Positions 42,371 through 53,069 of a DNA stretch of 54,550 nt are shown one piece after another. Position numbers and translations under genes: made by a program. Each line of letters starts with the position of its first letter. Position 1 is the first letter of the stretch. The DNA comes from an uncultured Mycobacteriaceae bacterium (lineage in GTDB: Bacteria > Actinomycetota > Actinomycetes > Mycobacteriales > Mycobacteriaceae), in NCBI GenBank assembly GCA_903927745.1, contig CAIYOH010000199.1, positions 1 through 54,550 on the forward strand, written 5' to 3'. The notes beneath the pieces are model-generated. The model did not search any database, was not told the DNA's origin, and saw nothing but the letters and a program-made list of their open reading frames with translations.

Positions 42371-42477
42371 AGTTCCCGCATTCTCGCAGAGCGACGGGCG
42401 GATCGCATCCGACATTGACGCGACGCGGGGCCGGTTCAGCAGCGCTTCCGGCGCCCGACGTGAGACCGTAGGAGTCT

Positions 42478-43035
42478 ATGGAGAACCTGGATTACCTCTC
42501 TTACGAAGAGTTCGGCCGCAGATTCTTCGAAGTGGCGGTCACCCCCGAACGCGTCGCAGCGGCGCTGGCGGAGATCGCGGGTAGCGAGTTCGCCATGGAG
42601 CCGATTGCCCAGGGCCCGGGCAAGATCGCCAAAGTCAGCGCGAACGTCAAGATCGGGGAACCGCAGGTCACCCGTCGCCTGGGCGACAGCATTACTTTCG
42701 CTATTCATATTCCGTTGTCGATCGACCTGCTCCTCGACCTGCGGTTCGACAAGCAGCGATTCGTGGTGGCCGGCGACATCGCGTTGCGGGCTACAGCGCG
42801 GGCAGCCGAGCCGTTGCTGTTGATCGTTGACGTGTCGAAACCACGCCCGTCCGACATCACGGTCAACGTCTCGTCGAACTCGCTGCGCGGCGAGGTACTG
42901 CGCATACTGGCCGGCGTCGACGGCGAGATCCGGCGTTTCATCGCGCAGTACGTCGCCGACGAGATCGACGCGCCGCATTCGCAGACCGCGCAGATCATCG
43001 ACGTCGCGCACCAGCTTGAGCAAGTCTGGCCCTAG
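42478..43035 (+). CDS. DUF2505 family protein (Rv1780-like)
   Basis: This 185-residue protein is close in length and context to M. tuberculosis Rv1780. It has the DUF2505 (START-like) pattern: YEEFGRRFFEVAVTPERVAAAL, ITFAIHIPLSIDLLLDLRFDKQRF and a C-terminal helix. START-like folds bind hydrophobic ligands, but no ligand is known. It lies convergent with malQ, next to the ESX-5 locus, as in M. tuberculosis. Confidence 0.85.
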   Translation: MENLDYLSYEEFGRRFFEVAVTPERVAAALAEIAGSEFAMEPIAQGPGKIAKVSANVKIGEPQVTRRLGDSITFAIHIPLSIDLLLDLRFDKQRFVVAGDIALRATARAAEPLLLIVDVSKPRPSDITVNVSSNSLRGEVLRILAGVDGEIRRFIAQYVADEIDAPHSQTAQIIDVAHQLEQVWP

Positions 43036-43065
43036 GGGTCGTCGGCCGGCGGCACGCGGCGAGCG

Positions 43066-45255
43066 CTACCCGGCCGCCGGCGCTATCGCGGCGCGCACGG
43101 CGTCGGCCAAGGCCGCCACCCGGCTATCGGTGAACACATCCTCGAGCAGCATGGTGCGGCCGTCCGGGCCGGTCAGCGGGACCCGCCAGTTGGGATACTC
43201 GTCGGTGGTGCCCGGCTGGTTCTGCGTCCGGCGATCACCCACGGCGTCGGTGAGGGCGACCCCGACCAGCCGCGACGGGGTCAGACCCAGATACCGGTGC
43301 AGCGCGACCACGATCCCCTCGACGCTGTCAGTACGGTCAGTACCGTCAGTACCGTCAGTAACGGCGGTGCGGTCGGCGTCCAGCAGTCCGACCCGGCGCA
43401 GTTCGGCCAGCCACGAGGCCAGTTCTGCGCGGTTGGACTCCAGTTCTTCCGCGGCGGGCCGCGTCAGCAGGCCCAACGACTCGCGCAGCCGCACGTGGTC
43501 GCCGGCCAGGTAGCCCGCGGTCGGCGGCAGGTCGTGCGTGGTCACCGTGGACAGGCAGTACTCCCGCCAACGCTCGGGCGGCAGCGGCCCGCCTCCGCCG
43601 TCGCGGTCCCGCTCGAACCAGAGCACCGAGGTGCCCAGCACGCCGCGAAACATGAGGTAGTCGCGGACCCAGGGTTCGACCGTGCCCAAGTCCTCGCCGA
43701 CGACGACAGCGCCGGCCCGATGTGCTTCCAGGGCGACGATGCCGATCATCGCCTCGTGGTCGTAGTGAACGTAGGTACCTTCGGTGGGCGGTGCGCCGTT
43801 GGGGATCCACCAGAGGCGGAACAGGCCGATGATGTGGTCGATGCGTACACCACCGGCATGCCTCAGGGCCGCCTGGATGATCGACCGGAAGGGTTGGTAC
43901 TCAAGCTCTTCCAAGCGCTGCGGTCGCCACGGCGGCTGTGACCAGTCCTGGCCGAGTTGGTTGAATTCGTCCGGCGGAGCGCCGGCTGTCACGCCCGCGG
44001 CCAGCACATCCTGCAGGGCCCATGCGTCGGCACCGCGGGGGTGAACACCCACCGCCAGGTCGTGCATGACGCCCAGCGCCATCCCTGCCCGCACCGCCTG
44101 TGAGTGGGCCGAAGCGAGTTGCTCGTCAAGTTGCCACTGCAGCCAGCGATGGAAATCGACGGCGGCGGCGTGCGTGTCGACGAAGTCGGCGACGCCGCGT
44201 CCCGTGGGATGCCGCAACGGTTCCGGCCACCGGTGCCAGTCGGCGCCGTACTCCTCTGCCAGCGCGCACCATGTCGCGAAGTCGTCGAGGGCGCGCCCCT
44301 CCCGTTCGCGAAACGCGGCGTAGCCCAGCTGCCGGCCCGCCGAGCGCGGCACCCGGTACAGCAGCTCCAGCGCCGACCGCTTGGCCGTCCACGCGCCGTC
44401 GCGGTCGATGGCGTCAAGCCCGCCGGCCCGGTGCTGCACGTCGGAGCACAACCGGCGCACGGCGCCGCGACCGCGCAGATCGGCGAACTCGGGGATCGCC
44501 TCGACCCGCAGGTAGAGCGGGTTGGCGAAGCGCCGCGAGGTGGGTAGATACGGCGAGGGCTCCATGGGAGCCGTCGGACCCGGGGGTTCGGCCGCGTGCA
44601 GCGGGTTGACCAACAGGAAGTCAGCCCCGTGGCGGGAGGCCGACCACACCGCGAGGTCCGTCAGATCGGTGAGGTCGCCGACACCCCACGAGCGCGACGA
44701 CCTCACGCTGTAGAGCTGGGTTGCCAGGCCCCACGAGCGGCGGGCGCCGAGCCGGGCGGGCAGTCCCAGCCAGTCCGGCGCCATGATCAACGCGGTGCTG
44801 GTGTGTGTGTCGCCGGAACGCAGATGCAGCCGGTGGTATCCCACCGGAAGACCCGCGGGCACCACGAAGCTGGCCTCGCCGACGAGGCTCCCGTCCAGGT
44901 CGAACGGGGGCGTGAAGTTATCGACCTGCTGGCACCCGCCGCCGCGGGTGCCGTCCTCGAGCGTCAGCCACACCTCCGCGGGAGCGCCATGCGGGACATG
45001 CGCCCAGAACGTCGTTGGCGCGCCGGTGCGCCCGACCACGGTCGCCGGTAGGCCACGCGCCCAATGCGCTCGTGCATGCGCCGCGAGCGCGTCATTGCGG
45101 TCGCCCTCCGCGCCGGCGGCGATGCCGAGGGCGCCGAGAACGGCGACGATGGTCGTCTCGGGGATCGCCAGCCGGCGGCCGGTCCAGTCGTCGAACTCGG
45201 TGGCGACGCCGTATCGGTGTGCCAGTTCGGCCAATGAGGGCGCGAGCTCGGTCAT
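43066..45255 (-). CDS. malQ: 4-alpha-glucanotransferase (amylomaltase)
   Basis: This 729-residue GH77 enzyme transfers alpha-1,4-glucan segments between maltodextrins, with glucose release, in glycogen and maltodextrin metabolism. Recognisable blocks are RSWGVGDLTDL, DFLLVNPLHAAEP, GVRIDHIIGLFRLWWIP (nucleophile Asp), VVGEDLGTVEPWV (acid/base Glu) and the third carboxylate in VTTHDLPPTAGYLAG. The N-terminal part of about 190 residues is the longer mycobacterial type. GAGGG precedes ATG 45255; ATG 45264 is an alternative. Near residue 631 four copies of a 9-bp repeat encode Thr-Asp steps. The gene sits divergently beside eccB5, as Rv1781c does. Confidence 0.93.
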   Translation of the reverse strand: MTELAPSLAELAHRYGVATEFDDWTGRRLAIPETTIVAVLGALGIAAGAEGDRNDALAAHARAHWARGLPATVVGRTGAPTTFWAHVPHGAPAEVWLTLEDGTRGGGCQQVDNFTPPFDLDGSLVGEASFVVPAGLPVGYHRLHLRSGDTHTSTALIMAPDWLGLPARLGARRSWGLATQLYSVRSSRSWGVGDLTDLTDLAVWSASRHGADFLLVNPLHAAEPPGPTAPMEPSPYLPTSRRFANPLYLRVEAIPEFADLRGRGAVRRLCSDVQHRAGGLDAIDRDGAWTAKRSALELLYRVPRSAGRQLGYAAFREREGRALDDFATWCALAEEYGADWHRWPEPLRHPTGRGVADFVDTHAAAVDFHRWLQWQLDEQLASAHSQAVRAGMALGVMHDLAVGVHPRGADAWALQDVLAAGVTAGAPPDEFNQLGQDWSQPPWRPQRLEELEYQPFRSIIQAALRHAGGVRIDHIIGLFRLWWIPNGAPPTEGTYVHYDHEAMIGIVALEAHRAGAVVVGEDLGTVEPWVRDYLMFRGVLGTSVLWFERDRDGGGGPLPPERWREYCLSTVTTHDLPPTAGYLAGDHVRLRESLGLLTRPAAEELESNRAELASWLAELRRVGLLDADRTAVTDGTDGTDRTDSVEGIVVALHRYLGLTPSRLVGVALTDAVGDRRTQNQPGTTDEYPNWRVPLTGPDGRTMLLEDVFTDSRVAALADAVRAAIAPAAG
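43327..43362 (-). repeat. 9-bp tandem repeat in malQ, four copies
   Basis: On the plus strand the units read GTCAGTACG, GTCAGTACC, GTCAGTACC and GTCAGTAAC. They encode an acidic VTDGTDGTDRTD stretch in a loop of MalQ not expected to be catalytic. The unit is in frame, so copy changes are tolerated. Confidence 0.85.
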
Positions 45256-45330
45256 GACCCTCATCTTGCAGGGTTCGCCGGACGGTCGAACCTTCAGGAC
45301 GGTGCGCAGGACGGGCCGCCCATTCGCCGC

Positions 45331-45336
45331 TACGAT
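45331..45336 (+). promoter_or_regulatory. Possible -10 element for eccB5
   Basis: TACGAT fits the TANNNT consensus about 100 bases before the eccB5 start in the malQ/eccB5 divergent region. No -35 match is obvious, so this is only a candidate. Confidence 0.3.
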
Positions 45337-45436
45337 GGAACTGGCCGGTCCGATCGGGGGGTGACCCGTAGCGTGGCGGATCGGGGTACGCATTTTTGTC
45401 GAGTTCCAGACGTCGCTGACCGGATGGTGAGAAAAC

Positions 45437-46954
45437 GTGGCGGAAGAGAAGCGTGGCGGGCGCGGTTCGGGTTACGGCCTGGGCCTGTCGACGCGGACAC
45501 AGGTGACGGGCTACCAGTTCTTGGCCCGCCGGACGTCGATGGCACTGACGCGTTGGCGCGTCCGCATGGAAATCGAGCCGGGACGCCGGCAGACGCTAGC
45601 GGTGATCGCGTCCATCTCCGCGGGCCTGGTGGTGTGCCTGGGCGCGCTCCTGGCCTCGGTCCTCAGCCCGTCCGGGCAGATCAACCAATCGCCGATCATC
45701 GCCGACCAAGACTCCGGCGAGCTGTATGTCCGCGTGGGCGAGAAGCTGTATCCCGCGCTCAACCTGGCCTCGGCGCGGCTCATCACCGGCCGTCCGGACA
45801 ACCCGCACCTGGTCCGGGGCAGCCAAATCGCCAGCATGCCGCGCGGACCCATCGTCGGTATCCCGGGCGCACCCTCGAATTTCGAGCCCAAGAGCCCGAC
45901 CGCTTCGTCGTGGCTGGTGTGCGACACCGTGACCTCCCCTAGCGGGGTGGGCGGGGCATCGGGGGTGACGGTGACCGTGATTGACGGCACGCCCGACCTC
46001 GGCAACCACCGGCAGGTGCTCAATGGTTCGGATGCGGTGGTCCTGAGCTACGCCGGCGAACCCTGGGTGATCCGGCAGGGACGTCGATCGCGCATCGACT
46101 CGACAAACCGATCGGTGTTGCTGCCGCTCGGCCTGACACCGGAGCAGGTCGGAACGGCGAAGCCGATGAGTCGGGCCCTGTTCGACGCGCTGCCGGTGGG
46201 CCCCGAACTGGCGGTCCCGGAGATCCCGAACGCGGGCGCTCCGGCGGCGTTCCCGGGAGCACCCGGCCCGGTGGGCACGGTGATCGTCACGCCGCAGGTG
46301 AGCGGACCGCAGCAGGATTCGCTGGTGTTGACCGACGGGGTCCAGACACTGCCGCCCCTGGTGGCGCAGATTCTGCAGAACTCCGGCCCGGGCGCCACCA
46401 AGCCGGTGACGGTGGAACCGTCGGCGCTGGCGAAGATGCCGGTGGTCAAGAAGCTGGACCTGTCCTCCTACCCGGACACCCCATTGAACGTCATGGACAT
46501 CCGGGAGAAACCAGCCACCTGCTGGTGGTGGCAGAAGACCGCGGGCGAGAGCCGCGCCCGCGTCCAGGTCGTGTCCGGGCCGACCATCCCGATCGCGAAG
46601 AAAGACATGGACAAGGTGGTGTCCCTGGTGAAGGCAGACAGGACCGGCCGGGAAGCCGACCAGGTCTATTTCGGCCCCGACTTCGCGAACTTCGTGGCGG
46701 TCACCGGCAACCATCCGGGTGCCACGACCACGGAGTCCCTGTGGTGGCTGTCCGCTGAGGGCGCTCGCTTCGGCGTGGACGACAGCAAGGACGCGCGCGA
46801 GGCGTTGGGCCTGAAGGCTGCGCCGAGTGTGGCGCCCTGGGTTGCCATGCGGCTCCTGCCTCAGGGGCCGACGCTGTCCCGGGCGGACGCACTGGTCGAA
46901 CACGACACCCTACCGATGGATATGTCCCCTGCAGAGTTGGCGGTACCGAGATGA
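45437..46954 (+). CDS. eccB5: ESX-5 secretion core component EccB5
   Basis: This 505-residue membrane-core protein of the ESX-5 type VII secretion system has an N-terminal cytosolic tail (GSGYGLGLSTRTQVTGYQFL), one membrane helix (about residues 53-77) and a large periplasmic domain of repeated folds with a Cys pair (SWLVCDT, TCWWW). Sequence and length match M. tuberculosis Rv1782 closely from memory. EccB forms part of the inner-membrane complex with EccC, EccD and EccE. It starts at GTG 45437 and its TGA overlaps the eccC5 ATG. Confidence 0.96.
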   Translation: MAEEKRGGRGSGYGLGLSTRTQVTGYQFLARRTSMALTRWRVRMEIEPGRRQTLAVIASISAGLVVCLGALLASVLSPSGQINQSPIIADQDSGELYVRVGEKLYPALNLASARLITGRPDNPHLVRGSQIASMPRGPIVGIPGAPSNFEPKSPTASSWLVCDTVTSPSGVGGASGVTVTVIDGTPDLGNHRQVLNGSDAVVLSYAGEPWVIRQGRRSRIDSTNRSVLLPLGLTPEQVGTAKPMSRALFDALPVGPELAVPEIPNAGAPAAFPGAPGPVGTVIVTPQVSGPQQDSLVLTDGVQTLPPLVAQILQNSGPGATKPVTVEPSALAKMPVVKKLDLSSYPDTPLNVMDIREKPATCWWWQKTAGESRARVQVVSGPTIPIAKKDMDKVVSLVKADRTGREADQVYFGPDFANFVAVTGNHPGATTTESLWWLSAEGARFGVDDSKDAREALGLKAAPSVAPWVAMRLLPQGPTLSRADALVEHDTLPMDMSPAELAVPR

Positions 46955-49900
46955 AACGTGGGTTTGCGCGGCCGACACCGGAGAAGCCCCCGGTCATCAA
47001 GCCGGAAAACATCGTCCTGCCGACACCGCTGAGCATTCCGCCACCGGAGGGCAAGCCCTGGTGGATCGTGGTGGTGGGCGTCGTGGTGATCGGCATGCTG
47101 GGCGGCATGGTCGCCATGACCTTCGCCAGCGGGTCTCACGTGTTCGGCGGCGTCGGCTCGATCTTCCCGATCTTCATGATGGGCGGGATGATGATGATGA
47201 TGTTCGGCCGGGCCGGCGGCGGACAGCAGCAGATGAGCCGGCCGAAACTCGACGCCATGCGCGCCCAGTTCATGCTGATGTTGGACATGCTGCGCGAGAC
47301 CGCGAACGAGTCGGCCGACAGCATGGACACCAACTACCGGTGGTACCACCCGGCGCCCGACACGCTGGCCGCCGCGGTGGGATCGCCACGGATGTGGGAA
47401 CGCAAGCCCGACGGCAAAGACCTCAACTTCGGTGTCGTGCGCATCGGCGTGGGGATGACCCGCCCCGAGGTCACCTGGGGTGAGCCCCAGAACATGCCGA
47501 CCGACATCGAACTGGAGCCGGTGACCGGCAAAGCGCTGCAGGAGTTCGGTCGCTACCAGAGCGTGGTCTACAACCTGCCCAAGATGATCTCCGTGCTGGT
47601 CGAGCCGTGGTACTCGCTGGTCGGCGACCGCGAGCAGGTGCTGGGGCTGATGCGGGCGATCGTCTGCCAACTGGCGTTCTCGCACGGGCCCGACCACATG
47701 CAGATGGTGGTGGTCACGTCGGATGCCGACGAGTGGGACTGGGTGAAGTGGATTCCGCACTTCGGCGACCAACGGCGACAGGACGCCGCCGGCAACGCGC
47801 GGATGGTCTACTCCTCAGTGCTGGACTTCGCCGGGGAACAGTCCGAATTGTTCGCCGGCCGCGGATCTTTCACGCCCCGGCACGCTAGCTCGGCGGCTCA
47901 GGCGCCGACACCGCACACTCTGATCATCGCCGACATCAACGACCCCCAATGGGAGTTCGTGATCAGCGCCGAGGGCATCGATGGTGTGACGTTCTTCGAC
48001 GTCACCGGCGGCTCGATGTGGTCGTCCATCCCGGAGCGAACGCTGCGGTTCAATGAGCGAGGCGTGATCGACGCGCTGCCCCGTGATCGCGACACCTGGA
48101 TGGTGATTGACGAGCAGGCGTGGTTCTTCGCACTCACCGACCACCTGCACGCCGCGGAGGCCGAGGAGTTCGCGCAGAGGCTGGCGCGCTGGCGACTGGC
48201 CGAGGCGTACGAGGAGATCGGCCAGCGGGTAGCGCACATCGGGGCCCGTGACATCTTGACGTACTACGGCGTCGACGATCCGGAGGACATCGACTTCGAC
48301 GCGCTGTGGAGCAGTCGCGTCGACGCGATGGGGCGGTCACGGTTGCGGGTGCCCTTCGGTAACCGCTCGGACAACGGCGAACTGCTGTTCCTGGATATGA
48401 AGTCGCTCGACGAGGGCGGCGACGGCCCGCACGGGGTCATGTCCGGCACCACGGGTTCGGGCAAGTCGACGCTGGTGCGCACGGTGATCGAGTCGCTACT
48501 GCTCGGTCACCCGCCCGAGGAGTTGCAGTTCGTGCTGGCCGACCTCAAGGGAGGGTCGGCGGTCAAGCCCTTCGCCGGGGTGCCGCACGTGTCGCGCATC
48601 ATCACCGACCTGGAAGAGGACCAGGCGCTGATGGAGCGATTCCTGGACGCCCTGTGGGGCGAGATCGCCCGCCGCAAAGCCATCTGCGACAGCGCCGGTG
48701 TCGACGACGCCAAGGAGTACAACGCGGTGCGGGGGAGGATGCGGGCACGGGGCCAGGACATGCCGGCACTGCCGATGCTCGTGGTCGTGATCGACGAGTT
48801 CTATGAATGGTTCCGCATCATGCCGACGGCAGTCGACGTGCTGGACTCGATCGGTCGCCAGGGCCGCGCCTACTGGATCCATCTGATGATGGCGTCGCAG
48901 ACGATCGAAAGCCGCGCCGAGAAGCTCATGGAGAACATGGGCTACCGGTTGGTGCTGAAAGCGCGCACCGCCGGCGCGGCGCAGGCGGCGGGGGTCCCCA
49001 ACGCGGTCAACCTGCCGGCGCAGGCCGGTCTCGGGTACTTCCGGAAGAGCCTCGAGGACGTCATCCGGTTCCAGGCCGAGTTCCTGTGGCGAGACTTCAC
49101 CCCGCGGGGGATCACCGTCGACGGCGAGGAAGCGCCCGTCCTGTCGCACAGCATCGACTACGTCCGGCCGCAGTTGTTCACCAACTCCTTCACCCCGCTG
49201 GAGGTCAGCGTCCAGGAAGCCGGCGTTATCCCCCCTGCCGTCGTCGGCATTGTCGGCAACGGCAACGGCAGCGACAACGGTCGGCGGTTGGACGTCGGGT
49301 CCCCTGCCGCCGAGGAGGACGGGGACGGGGACGTCGGATTCAGGGTGCCGAAGGTTGGCACCGTGATCCTCGACCAGCTACGCAGGATCGACTTCGAGCC
49401 CTATCGTCTGTGGCAGCCGCCGTTGACCACGCCCGTGCCGATCGACGAATTGGTGAACCGCTTCCTCGGCCGACCGTGGCAGGAGGACTACGGCACCGCC
49501 CGGGATCTGGTGCTGCCGATCGGCGTCATCGACCGCCCGTTCAAGCACGACCAGCCGCCGTGGACGGTCGACGCCTCGGGTCCCGGCTCGAACGTGCTGA
49601 TCCTGGGTGCCGGCGGTTCGGGGAAGACCACGGCCTTGCAGACGCTGATCTGCTCAGCCGCGCTGACCCACACCCCTGAGCAGGTCCAGTTCTACTGCCT
49701 TGCCTACAGCGGAACAGCCCTGACCACCGTGGCCCGGTTGCCGCACGTCGGCGAAGTGGTGGGACCCACCGACCCGTACGGGGTGCGCCGCACGGTCGCC
49801 GAGCTGCTGGCGCTCGTGCGGCAGCGCAAGTTCACCTTCCTCGAGTCCGAGATCGCCTCGATGGAGGTGTTCCGGCGCCGCAAGTTCGGCGGCGAGCCCG

Positions 49901-51150
49901 GCCCGGTGCCCAATGACGGATTCGGCGACGTCTTCCTCGTGGTCGACAACTACAGGGCGTTGGCCGAGGAGAACGAGGTCCTCATCGAGCAGGTCAATGT
50001 GATCATCAACCAGGGGCCGTCGTTCGGTGTGCATGTGATCGTCACCGCCGATCGCGAATCGGAGCTGCGGCCGCAGGTGCGGAGCGGCTTCGGCTCCCGG
50101 GTCGAATTGCGGCTGGCCGCCGTCGAAGACGCCAAGCTGGTGCGCTCGCGGTTCGCCAAGGAGGTCCCGGTCAAGCCGGGCCGCGGCATGGTGGCGGTCA
50201 ACTACGTCCGCCTCGACTCCGACCCGCAGGCCGGCCTGCACACCCTGGTGGCCCGGCCCGCGCTGGCCAGCACGCAGGACCACGTGTTCGTGTCCGACAG
50301 TGTCGTCGAGGCGGTCGGCCAGCTCGCCGGCACCCAGGCGCCGTCCGTACGCCGACTGCCCGCAATTTTCGGGCTGCAGCAGGTGCGCGAGCTCGCCGCC
50401 CAAGACACGCGCCCGGGTGTCGGCGCGGGCGGAATCGCCTGGGCCATCTCCGAGTTGGATCTGTCGCCGGTCTACCTCAACTTCGCCGAGAATTCGCATC
50501 TGATCGTCACGGGTCGACGCGAATGCGGGAAGACGACGACGGTGGCCACCATCATGGCCGAGATCGGGCGGCTCTACGCGCCGGGTTCCACCAGTGCGCC
50601 ACCCACAGACCAACGGTCGGCGCAGGTGTGGCTGGTGGACCCGCGCCGCCAGCTGCTGACCGCACTCGGCTCGGAGTACGTGGAGAACTTCGCGTACAAC
50701 CTCGATGGCGTCAACGCGATGATGACCGATCTGGCCGCCGTTCTCGCCGGCCGCGAACCCCCGCCGGGCCTGTCAGCGGAGGAGTTGCTGTCGCGGTCGT
50801 GGTGGAGCGGGCCGGAGGTGTTCCTGATCGTCGACGACGTCCAGCAGTTGCCGGCGGGGTTCGACTCTCCGCTACACAAGGCGGCCGCCTGGGTGAACCG
50901 GGCGGCAGACGTCGGCCTGCACGTGATCGTCACCCGCACCTTCGGCGGCTGGTCGTCGGCGGGCAGCGATCCCATGATGCGCGCGCTGCACCAGGCGAAC
51001 GCGCCATTGCTGGTCATGGACGCCGATCCCGACGAGGGCTTCATCCGCGGCAAGATGAAGGGTGGCCCGCTACCCAAGGGCCGCGGCCTGCTGATGGCCG
51101 AGGACACCGGGGTCTTCGTGCAGGTGGCGGCGACCGAGTTCCGCAAGTAG
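46951..51150 (+). CDS. eccC5: ESX-5 secretion ATPase EccC5, three FtsK/SpoIIIE domains
   Basis: This 1,399-residue motor of the ESX-5 system has two N-terminal membrane helices (about residues 37-55 and 68-85), a stalk domain, and three ATPase domains with P-loops GTTGSGKST (about 498), GAGGSGKTT (about 887) and GRRECGKTT (about 1188). The first domain keeps the VVVIDEFYEWF Walker B. Downstream domains recognise the C-terminal signals of PE/PPE and Esx substrates. It is one uninterrupted frame, whereas the M. tuberculosis locus was once annotated as Rv1783 plus Rv1784. It is translationally coupled to eccB5 and convergent with the P450 gene, with eight bases between. Confidence 0.96.
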   Translation: MKRGFARPTPEKPPVIKPENIVLPTPLSIPPPEGKPWWIVVVGVVVIGMLGGMVAMTFASGSHVFGGVGSIFPIFMMGGMMMMMFGRAGGGQQQMSRPKLDAMRAQFMLMLDMLRETANESADSMDTNYRWYHPAPDTLAAAVGSPRMWERKPDGKDLNFGVVRIGVGMTRPEVTWGEPQNMPTDIELEPVTGKALQEFGRYQSVVYNLPKMISVLVEPWYSLVGDREQVLGLMRAIVCQLAFSHGPDHMQMVVVTSDADEWDWVKWIPHFGDQRRQDAAGNARMVYSSVLDFAGEQSELFAGRGSFTPRHASSAAQAPTPHTLIIADINDPQWEFVISAEGIDGVTFFDVTGGSMWSSIPERTLRFNERGVIDALPRDRDTWMVIDEQAWFFALTDHLHAAEAEEFAQRLARWRLAEAYEEIGQRVAHIGARDILTYYGVDDPEDIDFDALWSSRVDAMGRSRLRVPFGNRSDNGELLFLDMKSLDEGGDGPHGVMSGTTGSGKSTLVRTVIESLLLGHPPEELQFVLADLKGGSAVKPFAGVPHVSRIITDLEEDQALMERFLDALWGEIARRKAICDSAGVDDAKEYNAVRGRMRARGQDMPALPMLVVVIDEFYEWFRIMPTAVDVLDSIGRQGRAYWIHLMMASQTIESRAEKLMENMGYRLVLKARTAGAAQAAGVPNAVNLPAQAGLGYFRKSLEDVIRFQAEFLWRDFTPRGITVDGEEAPVLSHSIDYVRPQLFTNSFTPLEVSVQEAGVIPPAVVGIVGNGNGSDNGRRLDVGSPAAEEDGDGDVGFRVPKVGTVILDQLRRIDFEPYRLWQPPLTTPVPIDELVNRFLGRPWQEDYGTARDLVLPIGVIDRPFKHDQPPWTVDASGPGSNVLILGAGGSGKTTALQTLICSAALTHTPEQVQFYCLAYSGTALTTVARLPHVGEVVGPTDPYGVRRTVAELLALVRQRKFTFLESEIASMEVFRRRKFGGEPGPVPNDGFGDVFLVVDNYRALAEENEVLIEQVNVIINQGPSFGVHVIVTADRESELRPQVRSGFGSRVELRLAAVEDAKLVRSRFAKEVPVKPGRGMVAVNYVRLDSDPQAGLHTLVARPALASTQDHVFVSDSVVEAVGQLAGTQAPSVRRLPAIFGLQQVRELAAQDTRPGVGAGGIAWAISELDLSPVYLNFAENSHLIVTGRRECGKTTTVATIMAEIGRLYAPGSTSAPPTDQRSAQVWLVDPRRQLLTALGSEYVENFAYNLDGVNAMMTDLAAVLAGREPPPGLSAEELLSRSWWSGPEVFLIVDDVQQLPAGFDSPLHKAAAWVNRAADVGLHVIVTRTFGGWSSAGSDPMMRALHQANAPLLVMDADPDEGFIRGKMKGGPLPKGRGLLMAEDTGVFVQVAATEFRK

Positions 51151-51158
51151 CGGGTGAC

Positions 51159-52373
<1,215 letters not shown>

Positions 52374-52427
52374 CTACACTGTAGCGATCGGCACGTTTCT
52401 GTCGTCCCCATTCAATCCCGATTGTGA

Positions 52428-52631
<204 letters not shown>

Positions 52632-53061
52632 CGGAAGCGGGCGAGGAGTTTCCCGGGGGCGCCCCACATCGCCTGGGAATCGCCTGGGAACTTTACTGCA
52701 CTTTCCTGGGAATTAGAGTCGATCGTCGCTTACCCACTGAGCAATCAATCAGACTGTCAATCAGTCAATGAGAATGTGAATCATAGGTTAACGGAGGATT
52801 GATCGAGATCAACAGTCACTGGTGGTAATTGAACATTTCCTTGCCGACAATGAACAATTGGTGCTTGACACCAGTGGATCCCGAGGGGCGAGTTAATGTC
52901 ATTACCGCTCAGCCTCGACGGTCACACCGCCCTGGCGCGCAGTTCCTGGCAACGGCATCATCACGACTGGTCGGTACGCTCGGCGGAAGTTAGGGGCGAG
53001 GGACTTGGCGAGGAGTCACCTTTCCGGGGCAGGAATTCTCGGCCAGTGTCGGGAGGCGTAG
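52632..53061. promoter_or_regulatory. AT-richer upstream region of the PPE/PE genes
   Basis: This 430-base stretch lacks an obvious large gene and is clearly less GC-rich than its surroundings between about 52690 and 52900. It contains TCAATCAG at 52745 and 52757 with a near copy at 52765, TGAACA at 52830 and 52851, and TTGACA at 52865. One small frame (52896-53069) is listed separately. A promoter for the PPE/PE/esx genes is expected here, but no full -35/-10 pair is convincing. Confidence 0.5.
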
Positions 53062-53069
53062 ATGATTGA
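52896..53069 (+). CDS. Possible 57-residue leader ORF before PPE
   Basis: The frame runs from ATG 52896, preceded by GAGGGG, to TGA 53067-53069, ending eight bases inside the PPE gene. The product is hydrophilic (begins MSLPLSLDGHTALARSSWQR; contains HHHDW) with no known domain. The PPE gene has its own GGGAGG, so translation of this ORF would be regulatory or incidental. Codon evidence is weak over so short a length. Confidence 0.3.
   Translation: MSLPLSLDGHTALARSSWQRHHHDWSVRSAEVRGEGLGEESPFRGRNSRPVSGGVDD

Noticed and set aside
46951..51150. A split eccC5 (eccCa/eccCb) as in other ESX loci or older annotations
   Set aside because: The frame is continuous through all three ATPase domains with no internal stop or new start signal.
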